64,000 nucleotides of DNA, taken from the NCBI GenBank assembly GCA_030684815.1, contig JAUXXQ010000161.1, positions 1 to 64,000 of the forward strand. The letters are read 5' to 3'. Source of the DNA: Methylobacter sp. GTDB lineage: Bacteria > Pseudomonadota > Gammaproteobacteria > Methylococcales > Methylomonadaceae. A program made the position numbers and the translations under genes. A model generated the notes under the pieces. The model searched no databases, had not been told where the DNA came from, and saw only the letters and a list, made by a program, of their open reading frames with translations. Below are positions 48,442-56,951 of the stretch, one piece after another (positions within the stretch are counted from its first letter, which is position 1; each line of letters starts with the position of its first letter).

Positions 48442-49656
48442 ATGGCAGTAGGGCAACGCAGTTTTCCAACCATGTATCCGGTCGCAGGCATTACGCTGGG
48501 CACCGCCAATGCAGGCATCAAGCAAACGGTCAGGGATGATATTTTAGTGATACAAATGGCCGAACATTCAACGTGTGCGGCGGTGTTTACCCAAAACGCT
48601 TTTTGCGCCGCGCCGGTGCATGTCGCCAAAGCCAATCTGGCGCAGAGTCCGCGCTGGTTATTGATTAATTCCGGCAATGCCAACGCCGGTACCGGCGAGC
48701 AAGGCATGAAAGATGCGTTAGCGACCTGCGCCGATGTGGCCGCCGTGGTCGAGGGCGCGGCAAATCAAGTGCTGCCGTTTTCCACCGGCGTCATCGGCCA
48801 GCCGCTGCCGGTGGGCAAAATTAAAGCCGCGTTGCGGGAAGCCGTCGGCAATCTGAATGCCGCCAACTGGGACAAGGCGGCTCAGGCGATTATGACCACC
48901 GATACCTTTCCGAAAGGCGTGTCCAACGTCATCGACATTGACGGCCAACCCATCACTATCAATGGCATTTCCAAAGGCGCGGGCATGATACAGCCGAATA
49001 TGGCGACGATGCTGGGCTTTATCGCCACCGATGCGAAAATCGATCAAGCCCTGTTGCAAAACTGCCTAGCGCTGGCCGTCGAGCAATCGTTCAACCGCAT
49101 CACTGTCGATGGCGACACCTCGACCAATGACGCCTGCGTAGTGATGGCGAGCGGCTGTTCGTTGGCTCCTGAAATTACACAGGACAGCGCACATTATCAA
49201 CTGTTTGCCGCTGCGCTGATGAGCGTGTGCAAACAACTGGCGGAAGCCATTGTCAGGGACGGCGAAGGCGCAACCAAGCTGATGCGCATTGTGGTCGAAC
49301 AGGCTTTGAGCGATGAAGAAGCTGTGCGCGTCGGCAAAACCATCGCCCATTCGCCGCTGGTGAAAACCGCTTTTTTCGCCAGCGACCCGAACTGGGGCCG
49401 GATATTGGCGGCGGTTGGCCGTGCCGGTGTCGAAAACATGGTGTTGGAAAATGTGCAGCTGTATCTGGATGAGGTTTGCATTGTCAGAAACGGCGGCCGG
49501 GCTGATGACTATACCGAGGAAGCCGGGCAGCGGGTGATGGATCAGCAAGAGATTACTGTGACCGTTAAACTCGGTCGCGGCGATGCGGTGCAGGAAGTGC
49601 TAACCTGCGATTTGTCTTATGAATATGTGAAAATCAATGCGGAATATAGGACTTAA
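48442..49656 (+). CDS. argJ: Bifunctional ornithine acetyltransferase / N-acetylglutamate synthase
   Basis: 404 residues. The self-cleavage site is ATML at about 188-191 with nucleophile Thr189 in KGAGMIQPNMATMLGF. It recycles the acetyl group from N-acetylornithine to glutamate in arginine synthesis and starts the cycle using acetyl-CoA. It starts three bases after the MNT-HEPN stop. The argJ-Nudix pair is conserved, but here repeats separate them. Confidence 0.96.
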   Translation: MAVGQRSFPTMYPVAGITLGTANAGIKQTVRDDILVIQMAEHSTCAAVFTQNAFCAAPVHVAKANLAQSPRWLLINSGNANAGTGEQGMKDALATCADVAAVVEGAANQVLPFSTGVIGQPLPVGKIKAALREAVGNLNAANWDKAAQAIMTTDTFPKGVSNVIDIDGQPITINGISKGAGMIQPNMATMLGFIATDAKIDQALLQNCLALAVEQSFNRITVDGDTSTNDACVVMASGCSLAPEITQDSAHYQLFAAALMSVCKQLAEAIVRDGEGATKLMRIVVEQALSDEEAVRVGKTIAHSPLVKTAFFASDPNWGRILAAVGRAGVENMVLENVQLYLDEVCIVRNGGRADDYTEEAGQRVMDQQEITVTVKLGRGDAVQEVLTCDLSYEYVKINAEYRT

Positions 49657-50023
49657 CAGCAGGTGAAAGGTACACGGCGAAAGGTTTATCGTTCCTATGT
49701 TACAGCGTTATCGTTCCCACGCTCCAGCGTGGAAATGCATCCGGCAACGCTCCAGCGTTGCGAAAGTGGGGTGCTCTTTCGTACCCACGCGCCGCGCCCA
49801 TCTTTATACATAAGTATTTACGGGCTGTCGTGATTCCGAAGATTCTTGTCTGGCGTAACCATGAAACAGGCCGATATGCAGACCTTCCAGGTTTTAAAAA
49901 CCTGGAAGGTCTAACTTGCAGCGCTCTGAATAGTGGGCTGTTGCAGTATGTGTATAACGACGGGCGTACTGCGAGGGAACGCATACCAGGCGCGCCGCGC
50001 CAAGAATTTCAGCCGCAGCGATC
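49657..50023. other. Repeat-filled gap between argJ and the Nudix-ThiE gene
   Basis: No gene. 49709-49760 has stacked palindromic units (CCCACGCTCCAGCGTGG, CAACGCTCCAGCGTTG). 49880-49912 is the 33-base palindrome AGACCTTCCAGG...CCTGGAAGGTCT with flanks TGC and AACTTGCA. Further GCGCGCC-type repeat sequence runs on to about 50085, inside the 5' end of the next frame. Confidence 0.75.
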
Positions 50024-51016
50024 ATGATAAAGACACAAGTTCGGCGTAGCGCGCCGGAACTACATTCCCATACGGCGCGTGGGAACAAGGATAAACCACT
50101 TCAAGTCGCGGTAGGCGTGGTCAAAAACCCGGAAGGAAAAATTTTGATTTCCTTGCGCCATGCAGAGCTACATCAAGGTGGCTTGTGGGAATTTCCCGGC
50201 GGCAAAATCGAAGCCTCGGAAACGGCAGAGCAAGCGCTAATCCGTGAGCTTAAAGAGGAGCTTAATATCAGCGTAAGCGCCGCAACGCCATTGATTACAA
50301 TTAATCATCAATATCCCGACCTGTCCGTACAGTTAAAGGTTTTCCTGGTCGAGCAATTTTCCGGCGAAGTGAAAAGCTTGGAAGGCCAGCCATTCAAATG
50401 GGTGACACCGGCCGAACTGGGACATTACGCATTTCCCGCCGCCAACCAGCCCATTATTACCGCCGCCCGCCTGCCGCCGTATTACGCGATTCTGGATGAT
50501 GCCGATGAAAGCTTGTTATTGCCGAATCTGCAAAAGTTATTGAACCGGGGCATTAAGTTGATTCAGGCGCGCTTGAAAAAACTGTCGCCCGCTGCGGTGG
50601 CAAGATTCATCGACCAGGCTTATCCCTTATGCCAACAGCAGCAGGCGCTGTTGTTAATGAATTCTGCGGTTGATTATCCGGCGCAAGTAGACGGCATTCA
50701 TTTGACCAGCCAACACTTGATGGCGTTAAGCAAGCGTCCCGAAAACAGCCAATGGCTTGCGGCATCCTGCCATAACCTTGAACAGTTGCAACAGGCGCAA
50801 AATATAGGCGTGGATTTTGCCGTGCTGGCGCCGGTGCTGGCCACCCAAACCCATCCGGGCGCCAAAGCCTTGGGCTGGGCGCAATTTTCCGATTTAATTG
50901 CCCAAGTGAATTTGCCGGTTTATGCCCTGGGCGGCATGAGCGAATCTTGTTTGGCTACGGCGCGACAAAGTGGGGGGCAGGGTATAGCGGCAATCCGCGC
51001 TTTTCTTGTTGACTGA
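50024..51016 (+). CDS. Nudix hydrolase (MutT-like) fused to ThiE-like domain
   Basis: 330 residues if ATG 50024 is used. Residues about 27-150 are a MutT-type Nudix domain with the Nudix box GGKIEASETAEQALIRELKEEL (in part), predicted to clear 8-oxo-dGTP. Residues about 155-330 form a TIM barrel like thiamine phosphate synthase (IQARLKK, GIHLTSQHL, GVDFAVLAPVLATQTHPG). This fusion is common in gammaproteobacteria. The normal family start would lie near residue 25; the first about 25 residues come from repeat DNA (RRSAPELHSHTARG), so the true start is uncertain. Confidence 0.88.
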   Translation: MIKTQVRRSAPELHSHTARGNKDKPLQVAVGVVKNPEGKILISLRHAELHQGGLWEFPGGKIEASETAEQALIRELKEELNISVSAATPLITINHQYPDLSVQLKVFLVEQFSGEVKSLEGQPFKWVTPAELGHYAFPAANQPIITAARLPPYYAILDDADESLLLPNLQKLLNRGIKLIQARLKKLSPAAVARFIDQAYPLCQQQQALLLMNSAVDYPAQVDGIHLTSQHLMALSKRPENSQWLAASCHNLEQLQQAQNIGVDFAVLAPVLATQTHPGAKALGWAQFSDLIAQVNLPVYALGGMSESCLATARQSGGQGIAAIRAFLVD

Positions 51017-51017
51017 T

Positions 51018-51150
51018 TCCGGCTACCAACTTAAGCCGGGACAGTTTTAAATGGGTGGCCGGGAACGCCAAGCCCCAGCTTGGCGCGAACACTCGCCAAG
51101 CTGGGGCTTGGCGTTCCCAGTTTGTCCCGGCTTAAGTTGGTAGCCCTGAT
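51018..51150. repeat. Nested double palindrome
   Basis: Outer arms GGCTACCAACTTAAGCCGGG... (51021-51043) and 51123-51145 pair over 23 bp. Inside their loop sits a second perfect palindrome with 25-bp arms (51061-51085 and 51094-51118, core CCAAGCCCCAGCTTGG) and an 8-base loop. One element appears inserted into another. Confidence 0.85.
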
Positions 51151-51207
51151 TCCTAACTGCTTTCAGCAAGTCGTGACGTAGGCATCGTTCCCACGATCAG
51201 GCTTTTC

Positions 51208-51828
51208 TTACTGATTGGTTTCAAACTGCTTCCAGCGGTTGACTATCATGCAGAACAATTCCGCCGTTTTTTCGGCATCGTAGAGCGCTGAATGCGCTTT
51301 TTCATTATCCCAATCCAATCCCGCTGCCTGGGCAATTTTTGCCAATACCGTTTGCTGATAGGCCAAGCCGCCCAAGGTGGCAGTATCGAAAGAGCTGAAC
51401 GGATGAAACGGGCTGCGTTTGATTTGCGTGCGTTGAATGGCGGCATTTAAAAAACCAATGTCAAAAGCCGGGTTGTGGCCGACCAAAATAGCGCGGCTGC
51501 AGTTGTTGCGTTTGACCGCTTCTTTAATCGGTTTGAACAACAGGTTTAACGCGTCTTTTTCTTCAATTGCCATGCGAAACGGATGGTAGGGGTCGATGCC
51601 GTTAAATTTAAGCGCGGCTTCGTCCAGTTCGGCATTTTTAAAGGGGACGACGTGTGTGGTGTAGCGCTCGGTAATGCCCAAGTCGCCGTTGCCGTCATAT
51701 TCGACAATTACCGCCGCAATTTCCAGCAAGGCATGTTTTTTGGCATTAAATCCGGCGGTTTCTATATCGACAATGACAGGGAGATAGCCTCGAAAACGTT
51801 TGTTTAGGGGAATTGCAAGTGTATCCAT
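51208..51828 (-). CDS. rnt: Ribonuclease T
   Basis: 206 residues, a DEDDh exonuclease. Asp21 and Glu23 in VDIETAGFN, the second Asp in GHNPAFDIGFLN, and the His and last Asp in AHSALYDAEKT complete the active site. RNase T trims tRNA 3' ends and matures 5S and 23S rRNA. It is divergent from mlaA with about 117 bases between starts. It is slightly shorter than E. coli RNase T. Confidence 0.95.
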   Translation of the reverse strand: MDTLAIPLNKRFRGYLPVIVDIETAGFNAKKHALLEIAAVIVEYDGNGDLGITERYTTHVVPFKNAELDEAALKFNGIDPYHPFRMAIEEKDALNLLFKPIKEAVKRNNCSRAILVGHNPAFDIGFLNAAIQRTQIKRSPFHPFSSFDTATLGGLAYQQTVLAKIAQAAGLDWDNEKAHSALYDAEKTAELFCMIVNRWKQFETNQ

Positions 51829-51945
51829 TGTTTTAGAATTTGCCAGAAGGTGTCGAAATGATGAGCCATAAATGCGGCTATTTATGGTATGTTACGCGAA
51901 AATCTACCCATTATAAAAATATATAGAGCAACAGGAGATAATGTA

Positions 51946-52707
51946 ATGCTGCCGAAAAAAGTGATGACCCAACTTGGATGTCTTGTTTTATTGACTACAT
52001 TAGGGGGGTGTGCAACGGTTGCCCACGATCCTAAAGATCCGTTTGAAGAATGGAACCGGAGCGTGCAATCGTTTAATGACAGCCTTGACGACTATGCAAT
52101 GAAGCCGGTAGCAAAAGGTTACCGTTGGATAACACCTTCATTTGTTGACCAGGGTATCACCAATTTCTTCAGTAACATTAAAGATATAGGTGTAACAATC
52201 AATGATTTGTTACAGTTTAAACTTGCCCAAAGCGGCATGGATGGGTCGCGTTTTCTGGTCAACAGTATTGCCGGTCTTGGCGGTTTTATCGATGTTGCAA
52301 CGATGATTGATTTGCCCAAACATAATGAAGATTTTGATCAAACCTTAGGCGTTTGGGGCGTGCCGCCAGGCCCTTATTTGGTGTTGCCGCTTTTGGGGCC
52401 GAGTTCACCGCGTGGCGTCGGCGGCCTGATTGGCGATGCGGCGATGAATCCTATCAGTTATCTTGATTACGGCATCATTACCGGCGGCCTTTTTGCGTTG
52501 AATGCGGTTGATTTGCGGGCGGACAATCTGGACACCGAAAAAATAGCCTCAGAAGCGGCCATCGACCGCTACGCGTTTTTTAAAAGTGCCTATTTCCAAC
52601 AGCGTGAATACCTGATTCATGATGGCAATTTGCCGGAAGAGTCGGATTTCTTGCATTTTGATGAAGACTTTAACAAGGATAATTTGGCACCGGTTAAGCC
52701 TTATTAA
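51946..52707 (+). CDS. mlaA: MlaA (VacJ) outer-membrane lipoprotein
   Basis: 253 residues from ATG 51946 (AGGAGA at 7 bases); the longer frame from 51889 is rejected. Signal peptide with lipobox LGGC. Family motifs: DPFEEWNRSVQSFND, then PVAKGYRWITP, GPYLVLPLLGPSSPRG and DYG. MlaA removes misplaced phospholipids from the outer leaflet and hands them to the Mla pathway whose permease, ATPase and MCE genes lie at 11.6-15 kb. Confidence 0.95.
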   Translation: MLPKKVMTQLGCLVLLTTLGGCATVAHDPKDPFEEWNRSVQSFNDSLDDYAMKPVAKGYRWITPSFVDQGITNFFSNIKDIGVTINDLLQFKLAQSGMDGSRFLVNSIAGLGGFIDVATMIDLPKHNEDFDQTLGVWGVPPGPYLVLPLLGPSSPRGVGGLIGDAAMNPISYLDYGIITGGLFALNAVDLRADNLDTEKIASEAAIDRYAFFKSAYFQQREYLIHDGNLPEESDFLHFDEDFNKDNLAPVKPY

Positions 52708-52811
52708 ATTGTTTGTTTCTGTTCGGCCTTCATGTAGTTTTGCTAAAGATTATCGGGCTTAATCTATAGAAGGTTGTGCTGATTTAAATAGTGTCATTGA
52801 GAATTCACATT

Positions 52812-54410
52812 ATGAACAAAGACGAATTACAGGCCATCAGAAAACGGGTGTTTGAGTTAACAGTCACCAATGCCACCGGGTCGGATTTGGATGTGATGCT
52901 TAAACATGTATTTGCGCTATTGCGCGACTACCGCGATTTGCCGTTACAACAGCAAGGTGCGGTGTTGCTGCTGAATCCGCGAGGGCGTTATTTTCAAGTC
53001 GCGCAATTTGGTATGGCGCCGGCCTGGGAAGGTAATTTGTGCTGGGATGCTGGCGTTTTTGCTTCGTCGCTGATTGCAACAGGCTGCCGGGTTGAAACAG
53101 TGCCGCTGTTTCATGGCGAAGAGCGCAAGCGGCCGCAGCGTTTATTTCTGTTGCCGCTGTGTATTGGTAACCAAGGCATCGGCTACGCAGCTTTTTTTGT
53201 GCCGTTTGATTATCAACCCTCAGCGGCTCATGTCGATTTTATGGACGATTTGGCCTATGTCCTGTCCGGCTTGGTTCATCGCGTACTCACTAATGAAACA
53301 TTGCGCATCCGCGAGCTGGAGTTGGAAGAAGCCCGCGCCGATGCGATCCGCAACTTGGGCATAGCCTCGGAATACCGGGACAACGACACTGGCTGGCATA
53401 TCATGCGCATGACCAATTATGCGCAGGCGATTGCCAAAGCGCTCGGTTTGCCAGCGGATCAGCGCGAATTGCTGTATGTGACCGCACCGATGCATGACGT
53501 CGGCAAAATCGGCATTGCCGATGCAGTCTTGCTCAAGCCGGGCAAGCTGACTGAGGAAGAATTTGAAATCATGAAAACGCACACCCATATCGGCGTGTCG
53601 ATTTTGACCGGCAATGATGCGATGAATGCCGCCGCGCGCGATATTGCCGGTTCGCATCATGAGCGTTGGGATGGCGCCGGTTATCCAGAAGGCCTGGTGG
53701 GCGAAAAAATCCCGATTTTGGCGCGCATTTGTTCAGTGGCTGATGTTTTCGATGCACTGACTTCGGTACGCCCCTATAAAAAAGCATGGACAGTCGAGGA
53801 GGCAACTGCCTGGGTGATTGCCGAATCCGGCAAGCATTTCGATCCGGCCATCGTGACCGCTTTTCAGGCCGCCATGCCGGAAATCTTACGCATACGCGAA
53901 CTGTACCGTGACGATATTATCGATCCCAAACAAGTGTTGACCTTGCCGCCGGTTGAACCGAGGGACGATGTGTGGGCACCCTGGGATGACTCGTTGCGTG
54001 TGGGCATTGATGTCATCGATGAGCATCATCGTTACCTATTTGATTTAATTAATGATTTGTACGATGTGGTGGTCAATAAACTCGGCGCACGCGAAGTGGC
54101 GCGCTTGATCAAGGCCTTGGATGCCTATGCCAAAGTGCATTTCCGCAGTGAAGAACTGATGATGGCGCATTACAACTATGAAGGCATCGGCCGCCAGGAG
54201 CATCAGCACCACGCATTTGAAACAAAAATCTGCGAGTTTTACCAAGAACTGCACGACAACCCCTTAGTCGCCCAATTCGATGTCTTATCTTATTTGCGCG
54301 ATTGGCTAGTGAAACACATCCTGTTCGATGTCTTATCTTATTTGCGCGATTGGCTAGTGAAACACATCCTGGTTGAAGACTTCCAGCTGCGTTCATTAGT
54401 CGGTATTTGA
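52812..54410 (+). CDS. HD-GYP phosphodiesterase with N-terminal GAF-like and C-terminal hemerythrin domains
   Basis: 532 residues from ATG 52812. Positions about 20-160 resemble a GAF sensor. The HD-GYP domain (about 185-360) has His196, HDVGKIG (228-234), LLKPGKLTEEE, and HHERWDGAGYP (282-292), so it should hydrolyse cyclic-di-GMP. The C-terminal bacteriohemerythrin (about 395-525) has DEHH (403-406), HFRSEE (443-448) and a His cluster 464-467; it may sense O2 or NO through a di-iron site. The last helix, FDVLSYLRDWLVKHIL, occurs twice (489-504 and 505-520) through a perfect 48-bp duplication. ATG 52812 fits better than the upstream in-frame start 52791. Confidence 0.9.
   Translation: MNKDELQAIRKRVFELTVTNATGSDLDVMLKHVFALLRDYRDLPLQQQGAVLLLNPRGRYFQVAQFGMAPAWEGNLCWDAGVFASSLIATGCRVETVPLFHGEERKRPQRLFLLPLCIGNQGIGYAAFFVPFDYQPSAAHVDFMDDLAYVLSGLVHRVLTNETLRIRELELEEARADAIRNLGIASEYRDNDTGWHIMRMTNYAQAIAKALGLPADQRELLYVTAPMHDVGKIGIADAVLLKPGKLTEEEFEIMKTHTHIGVSILTGNDAMNAAARDIAGSHHERWDGAGYPEGLVGEKIPILARICSVADVFDALTSVRPYKKAWTVEEATAWVIAESGKHFDPAIVTAFQAAMPEILRIRELYRDDIIDPKQVLTLPPVEPRDDVWAPWDDSLRVGIDVIDEHHRYLFDLINDLYDVVVNKLGAREVARLIKALDAYAKVHFRSEELMMAHYNYEGIGRQEHQHHAFETKICEFYQELHDNPLVAQFDVLSYLRDWLVKHILFDVLSYLRDWLVKHILVEDFQLRSLVGI
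54276..54371 (+). repeat. Perfect 48-bp tandem duplication within the hemerythrin domain
   Basis: 54276-54323 and 54324-54371 are identical, starting TTCGATGTCTTATC and ending AAACACATCCTG. The unit is in frame (16 codons). Confidence 0.98.
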
Positions 54411-54441
54411 ACATCAAAAGTAACACCTAAAAAACATAACC

Positions 54442-55047
54442 ATGGAAGAGCTGATTAACCTGATTGAAGCCAACGTGCTTTATGCGCCCTATATTATTTT
54501 CGGCGCCTTAATCCTCGCCGGATTTAACATCCCTGTTTCCGAAGACGCCATGCTCTTCATCTCCGCCGTTTTAGCCAGCCAACATCCCGATGTTGCAGCA
54601 AAATTATTTGTCGCGGTCTATCTGGGCGCTTATTTTTCCGACCTCATCAGCTATGCACTGGGGCGGATATTAGGCCCGAAACTCTTTAAAATCCGCTTTT
54701 TTGCCAATGCAGTGCCACCGGAAAGAATAGACAAGATTCATGGGTTTTATAGCAAATACGGCATGGTCACCATTTTTCTCGGGCGGTTTATCCCGTTCGG
54801 CGTCAGGAACGGCCTGTTCCTGACCGCAGGCTTGGGGGAAATGAATTTCCTAAAATTCGCACTCGCCGACTTGGCCGCCTGCACCATCACCACGACAGTC
54901 TATTTTTCGCTGTATTACCATTACGGTCAAACCATGATTGATTACGTCAAAACCGGCAGCTGGATTATCTTGGGTATCGCGGTTGTATTGATGGGCGTTT
55001 ATTACCTGATTAGGAAACGAAAATCCGCCCGCTTTATGAGCCTGTAA
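54442..55047 (+). CDS. DedA family membrane protein
   Basis: 201 residues with 4-6 hydrophobic segments. The family pattern is present: FNIPVSEDAMLFISAVLA near the N-terminus (acidic membrane-embedded residues) and FLGRFIPFGVRNGLFLTAGLGEM with the conserved Arg residues. DedA proteins are linked to undecaprenyl phosphate recycling, lipid flipping and proton-motive-force maintenance. ATG 54442 is used. It is single, 32 bases after the HD-GYP gene, and may share its transcript. Confidence 0.88.
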   Translation: MEELINLIEANVLYAPYIIFGALILAGFNIPVSEDAMLFISAVLASQHPDVAAKLFVAVYLGAYFSDLISYALGRILGPKLFKIRFFANAVPPERIDKIHGFYSKYGMVTIFLGRFIPFGVRNGLFLTAGLGEMNFLKFALADLAACTITTTVYFSLYYHYGQTMIDYVKTGSWIILGIAVVLMGVYYLIRKRKSARFMSL

Positions 55048-55173
55048 CCGCGCCTTGGCCGACACTATGAAATGGCGATAAGGCCGCACAGGCTTCCGGC
55101 TTTTAGCCTTTAGCCATGAAATGGTTATAATTGCCCGCACTATCGAACGCTAAACCGCTTGGACAACATTGTA

Positions 55174-56349
55174 ATGAAACCACAACCTATTTTTGATTAC
55201 CCCCTTTTCGCTTTGGGGTTTAGAGCTTTTTTTGCCTTGGCGGGACTGGCCGCGCTAGTGCTGATTGTGTTTTGGAATGCACTGTTCAATGGCACTTTAG
55301 CGGCAGAACATTATTTCCCCGACAGTTATTGGCACGCGCACGAAATGTTGCTCGGTTATGCCGTTGCGGTCATTGCCGGGTTCTTATTGACGGCGGTGAA
55401 AAACTGGACGGGCAAGCCGACGTTGACCGGCGATGGCTTGGCCAGCTTGTGTTTTTTATGGCTTTATGGCCGCATCCTGCCGTTTTATGCGGGGCTGTTG
55501 CCTGACGTTTTGATTGCGCTGGTGGATTTTTCTTTTTTGCCGATGTTGGCTTATCAAGTCAGCAAGCCGATTATTTCGGCCAAACAGCACAAAAATCTAT
55601 TTTTTATCGGCCTGTTGCTGCTGTTGATGCTAGGCAACGGCTTGATCCATGCTGAAATGCTCGGTGCATCAATCAATACGGCAGCGACAGGCCTTGAGCT
55701 GGTGGTTGCGGTTATCATTATTTTGATTTTGATTATTGCCGGACGCGTGTTCCCTTTTTTCACTGAACGCGGCATTTCGGGAACGCTGATTATCCGTAAC
55801 CCGATGCTGGATAATGCCTCAGTTGCCTCTGCGCTTATTGTCTTTGCGCTGCAATTGGCGGGTATTTCTGGCACTTTACTGGCGTTGGCGGCGGCCATTG
55901 CCGTTGCGGTTAACGGCCTCCGGTTCGCCGGATGGTATGTGCAACGTATCTGGTATGTGCCGTTGTTATGGGTGCTTTATACCGGTTACGCCTGGGTCAT
56001 TTTGGGTTTTGTCCTGACCGCATTAACCGCCTATTCGCTGGTGTTGCCGTCGCTCGCGCTGCACGCGTTTACGCTGGGCGGCGTTGGCGTGTTGACCTTG
56101 GGGATGATGGCGAGGGTCTCATTAGGCCACACCGGGCGGGCGCTCAAAGCGTCCAATGCGATCTCTATCGCCTTTGTGTTGATTAATGTCGCGGCATTGT
56201 TCCGGGTTTTGCTGCCGATAGCGATGCCAAGCTGGTACGGCAATTTGATTTATCTGTCGACATTGTCCTGGCTGGCGGCATTCTCGTTATTTGTTTTTGT
56301 CTATGCGCCCATATTGACCCGGGCGCGCATTGACGGTCAGGACGGTTAA
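55174..56349 (+). CDS. NnrS family membrane protein
   Basis: 391 residues from ATG 55174 (MKPQPIFDYPLFALGFRAFF, the typical family start). About 12 TM helices; conserved motifs WHAHEMLLGYAVAVIAGFLLTAV, then AGRVFPFFTERGI and HAFTLGGVGVLTLGMMARVSLGHTGR (quoted in parts) carry the His and Arg residues of the heme/copper-binding family. NnrS lowers nitrosative stress under microaerobic growth. Together with a hemerythrin sensor upstream this suggests an O2/NO-related neighbourhood. The next gene starts directly after the stop. Confidence 0.92.
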   Translation: MKPQPIFDYPLFALGFRAFFALAGLAALVLIVFWNALFNGTLAAEHYFPDSYWHAHEMLLGYAVAVIAGFLLTAVKNWTGKPTLTGDGLASLCFLWLYGRILPFYAGLLPDVLIALVDFSFLPMLAYQVSKPIISAKQHKNLFFIGLLLLLMLGNGLIHAEMLGASINTAATGLELVVAVIIILILIIAGRVFPFFTERGISGTLIIRNPMLDNASVASALIVFALQLAGISGTLLALAAAIAVAVNGLRFAGWYVQRIWYVPLLWVLYTGYAWVILGFVLTALTAYSLVLPSLALHAFTLGGVGVLTLGMMARVSLGHTGRALKASNAISIAFVLINVAALFRVLLPIAMPSWYGNLIYLSTLSWLAAFSLFVFVYAPILTRARIDGQDG

Positions 56350-56778
56350 ATGCTGTCCAGAATAGATGGTATTGTCGAGCTGGTCACCAGTTCGCTGGTG
56401 TTGTTTTCGAGCATCGGCATTTTCGTGTTGACCCTAAACGCCCGCTATACCCACGCAATCAGCCGGGTCAGGGACATTTACGATGAACTGGGCAGCTGCG
56501 AGGACACAAGAAAAATGGAAAGGGAGCTTAATGCCATGGTGTACCGTTGTCATGTGCTCAAATGGAGTTTCGGCCTGCTGTTGTGCAGCGCCATCAGCAG
56601 CGGCATGTTTATGCTGGGTTCAATATCTTCGCGCTTTACCGACGTTATCAATCCCGAAGTGTTGATAGCCTTCGTGGTCGGCAGTGTACTGTTTATTTTC
56701 AGCTCAATGGTGTGTCTGTTTATCGACGTGCTGGCTTCGTTAAAAGCCACGATGATTCATATTGAAAGGGCACGGTGA
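56350..56778 (+). CDS. DUF2721 family membrane protein
   Basis: 142 residues. TM helices at about 12-32, 74-95 and 105-128. The pattern LTLNARYTHAISRVRDIYDEL and the internal KWSFGLLLCSAISSG fit the DUF2721 family, whose function is unknown. It begins at the base after the NnrS stop, so it is co-translated with NnrS. Confidence 0.8.
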   Translation: MLSRIDGIVELVTSSLVLFSSIGIFVLTLNARYTHAISRVRDIYDELGSCEDTRKMERELNAMVYRCHVLKWSFGLLLCSAISSGMFMLGSISSRFTDVINPEVLIAFVVGSVLFIFSSMVCLFIDVLASLKATMIHIERAR

Positions 56779-56779
56779 A

Positions 56780-56872
56780 AGTTATCACCACGAAGGGCGC
56801 GAATAATAGGTTGCTTATTGCGCGTCAAAGCGAGTTAGACCTTCCAGGTTTTTAAAACCTGGAAGGTCTGCA
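56780..56872. repeat. CACGAAG repeat and 33-base TTCCAGG palindrome
   Basis: 56783-56808 is a CACCACGAAGGGCGCGAATAA repeat fragment (first 20 bases match the family). 56837-56869 is the palindrome AGACCTTCCAGG...CCTGGAAGGTCT; with its flanks GTT and GCAG it is the exact reverse complement of the copy at 49880-49912. Confidence 0.8.
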
Positions 56873-56951
56873 GTTTGGCTCGAAAGCCACAAAATTTTCG
56901 TGTTAAGCGTGGACAATTTTTGGTATGTCTTTTTCAGGAAATCGCCTAAAA

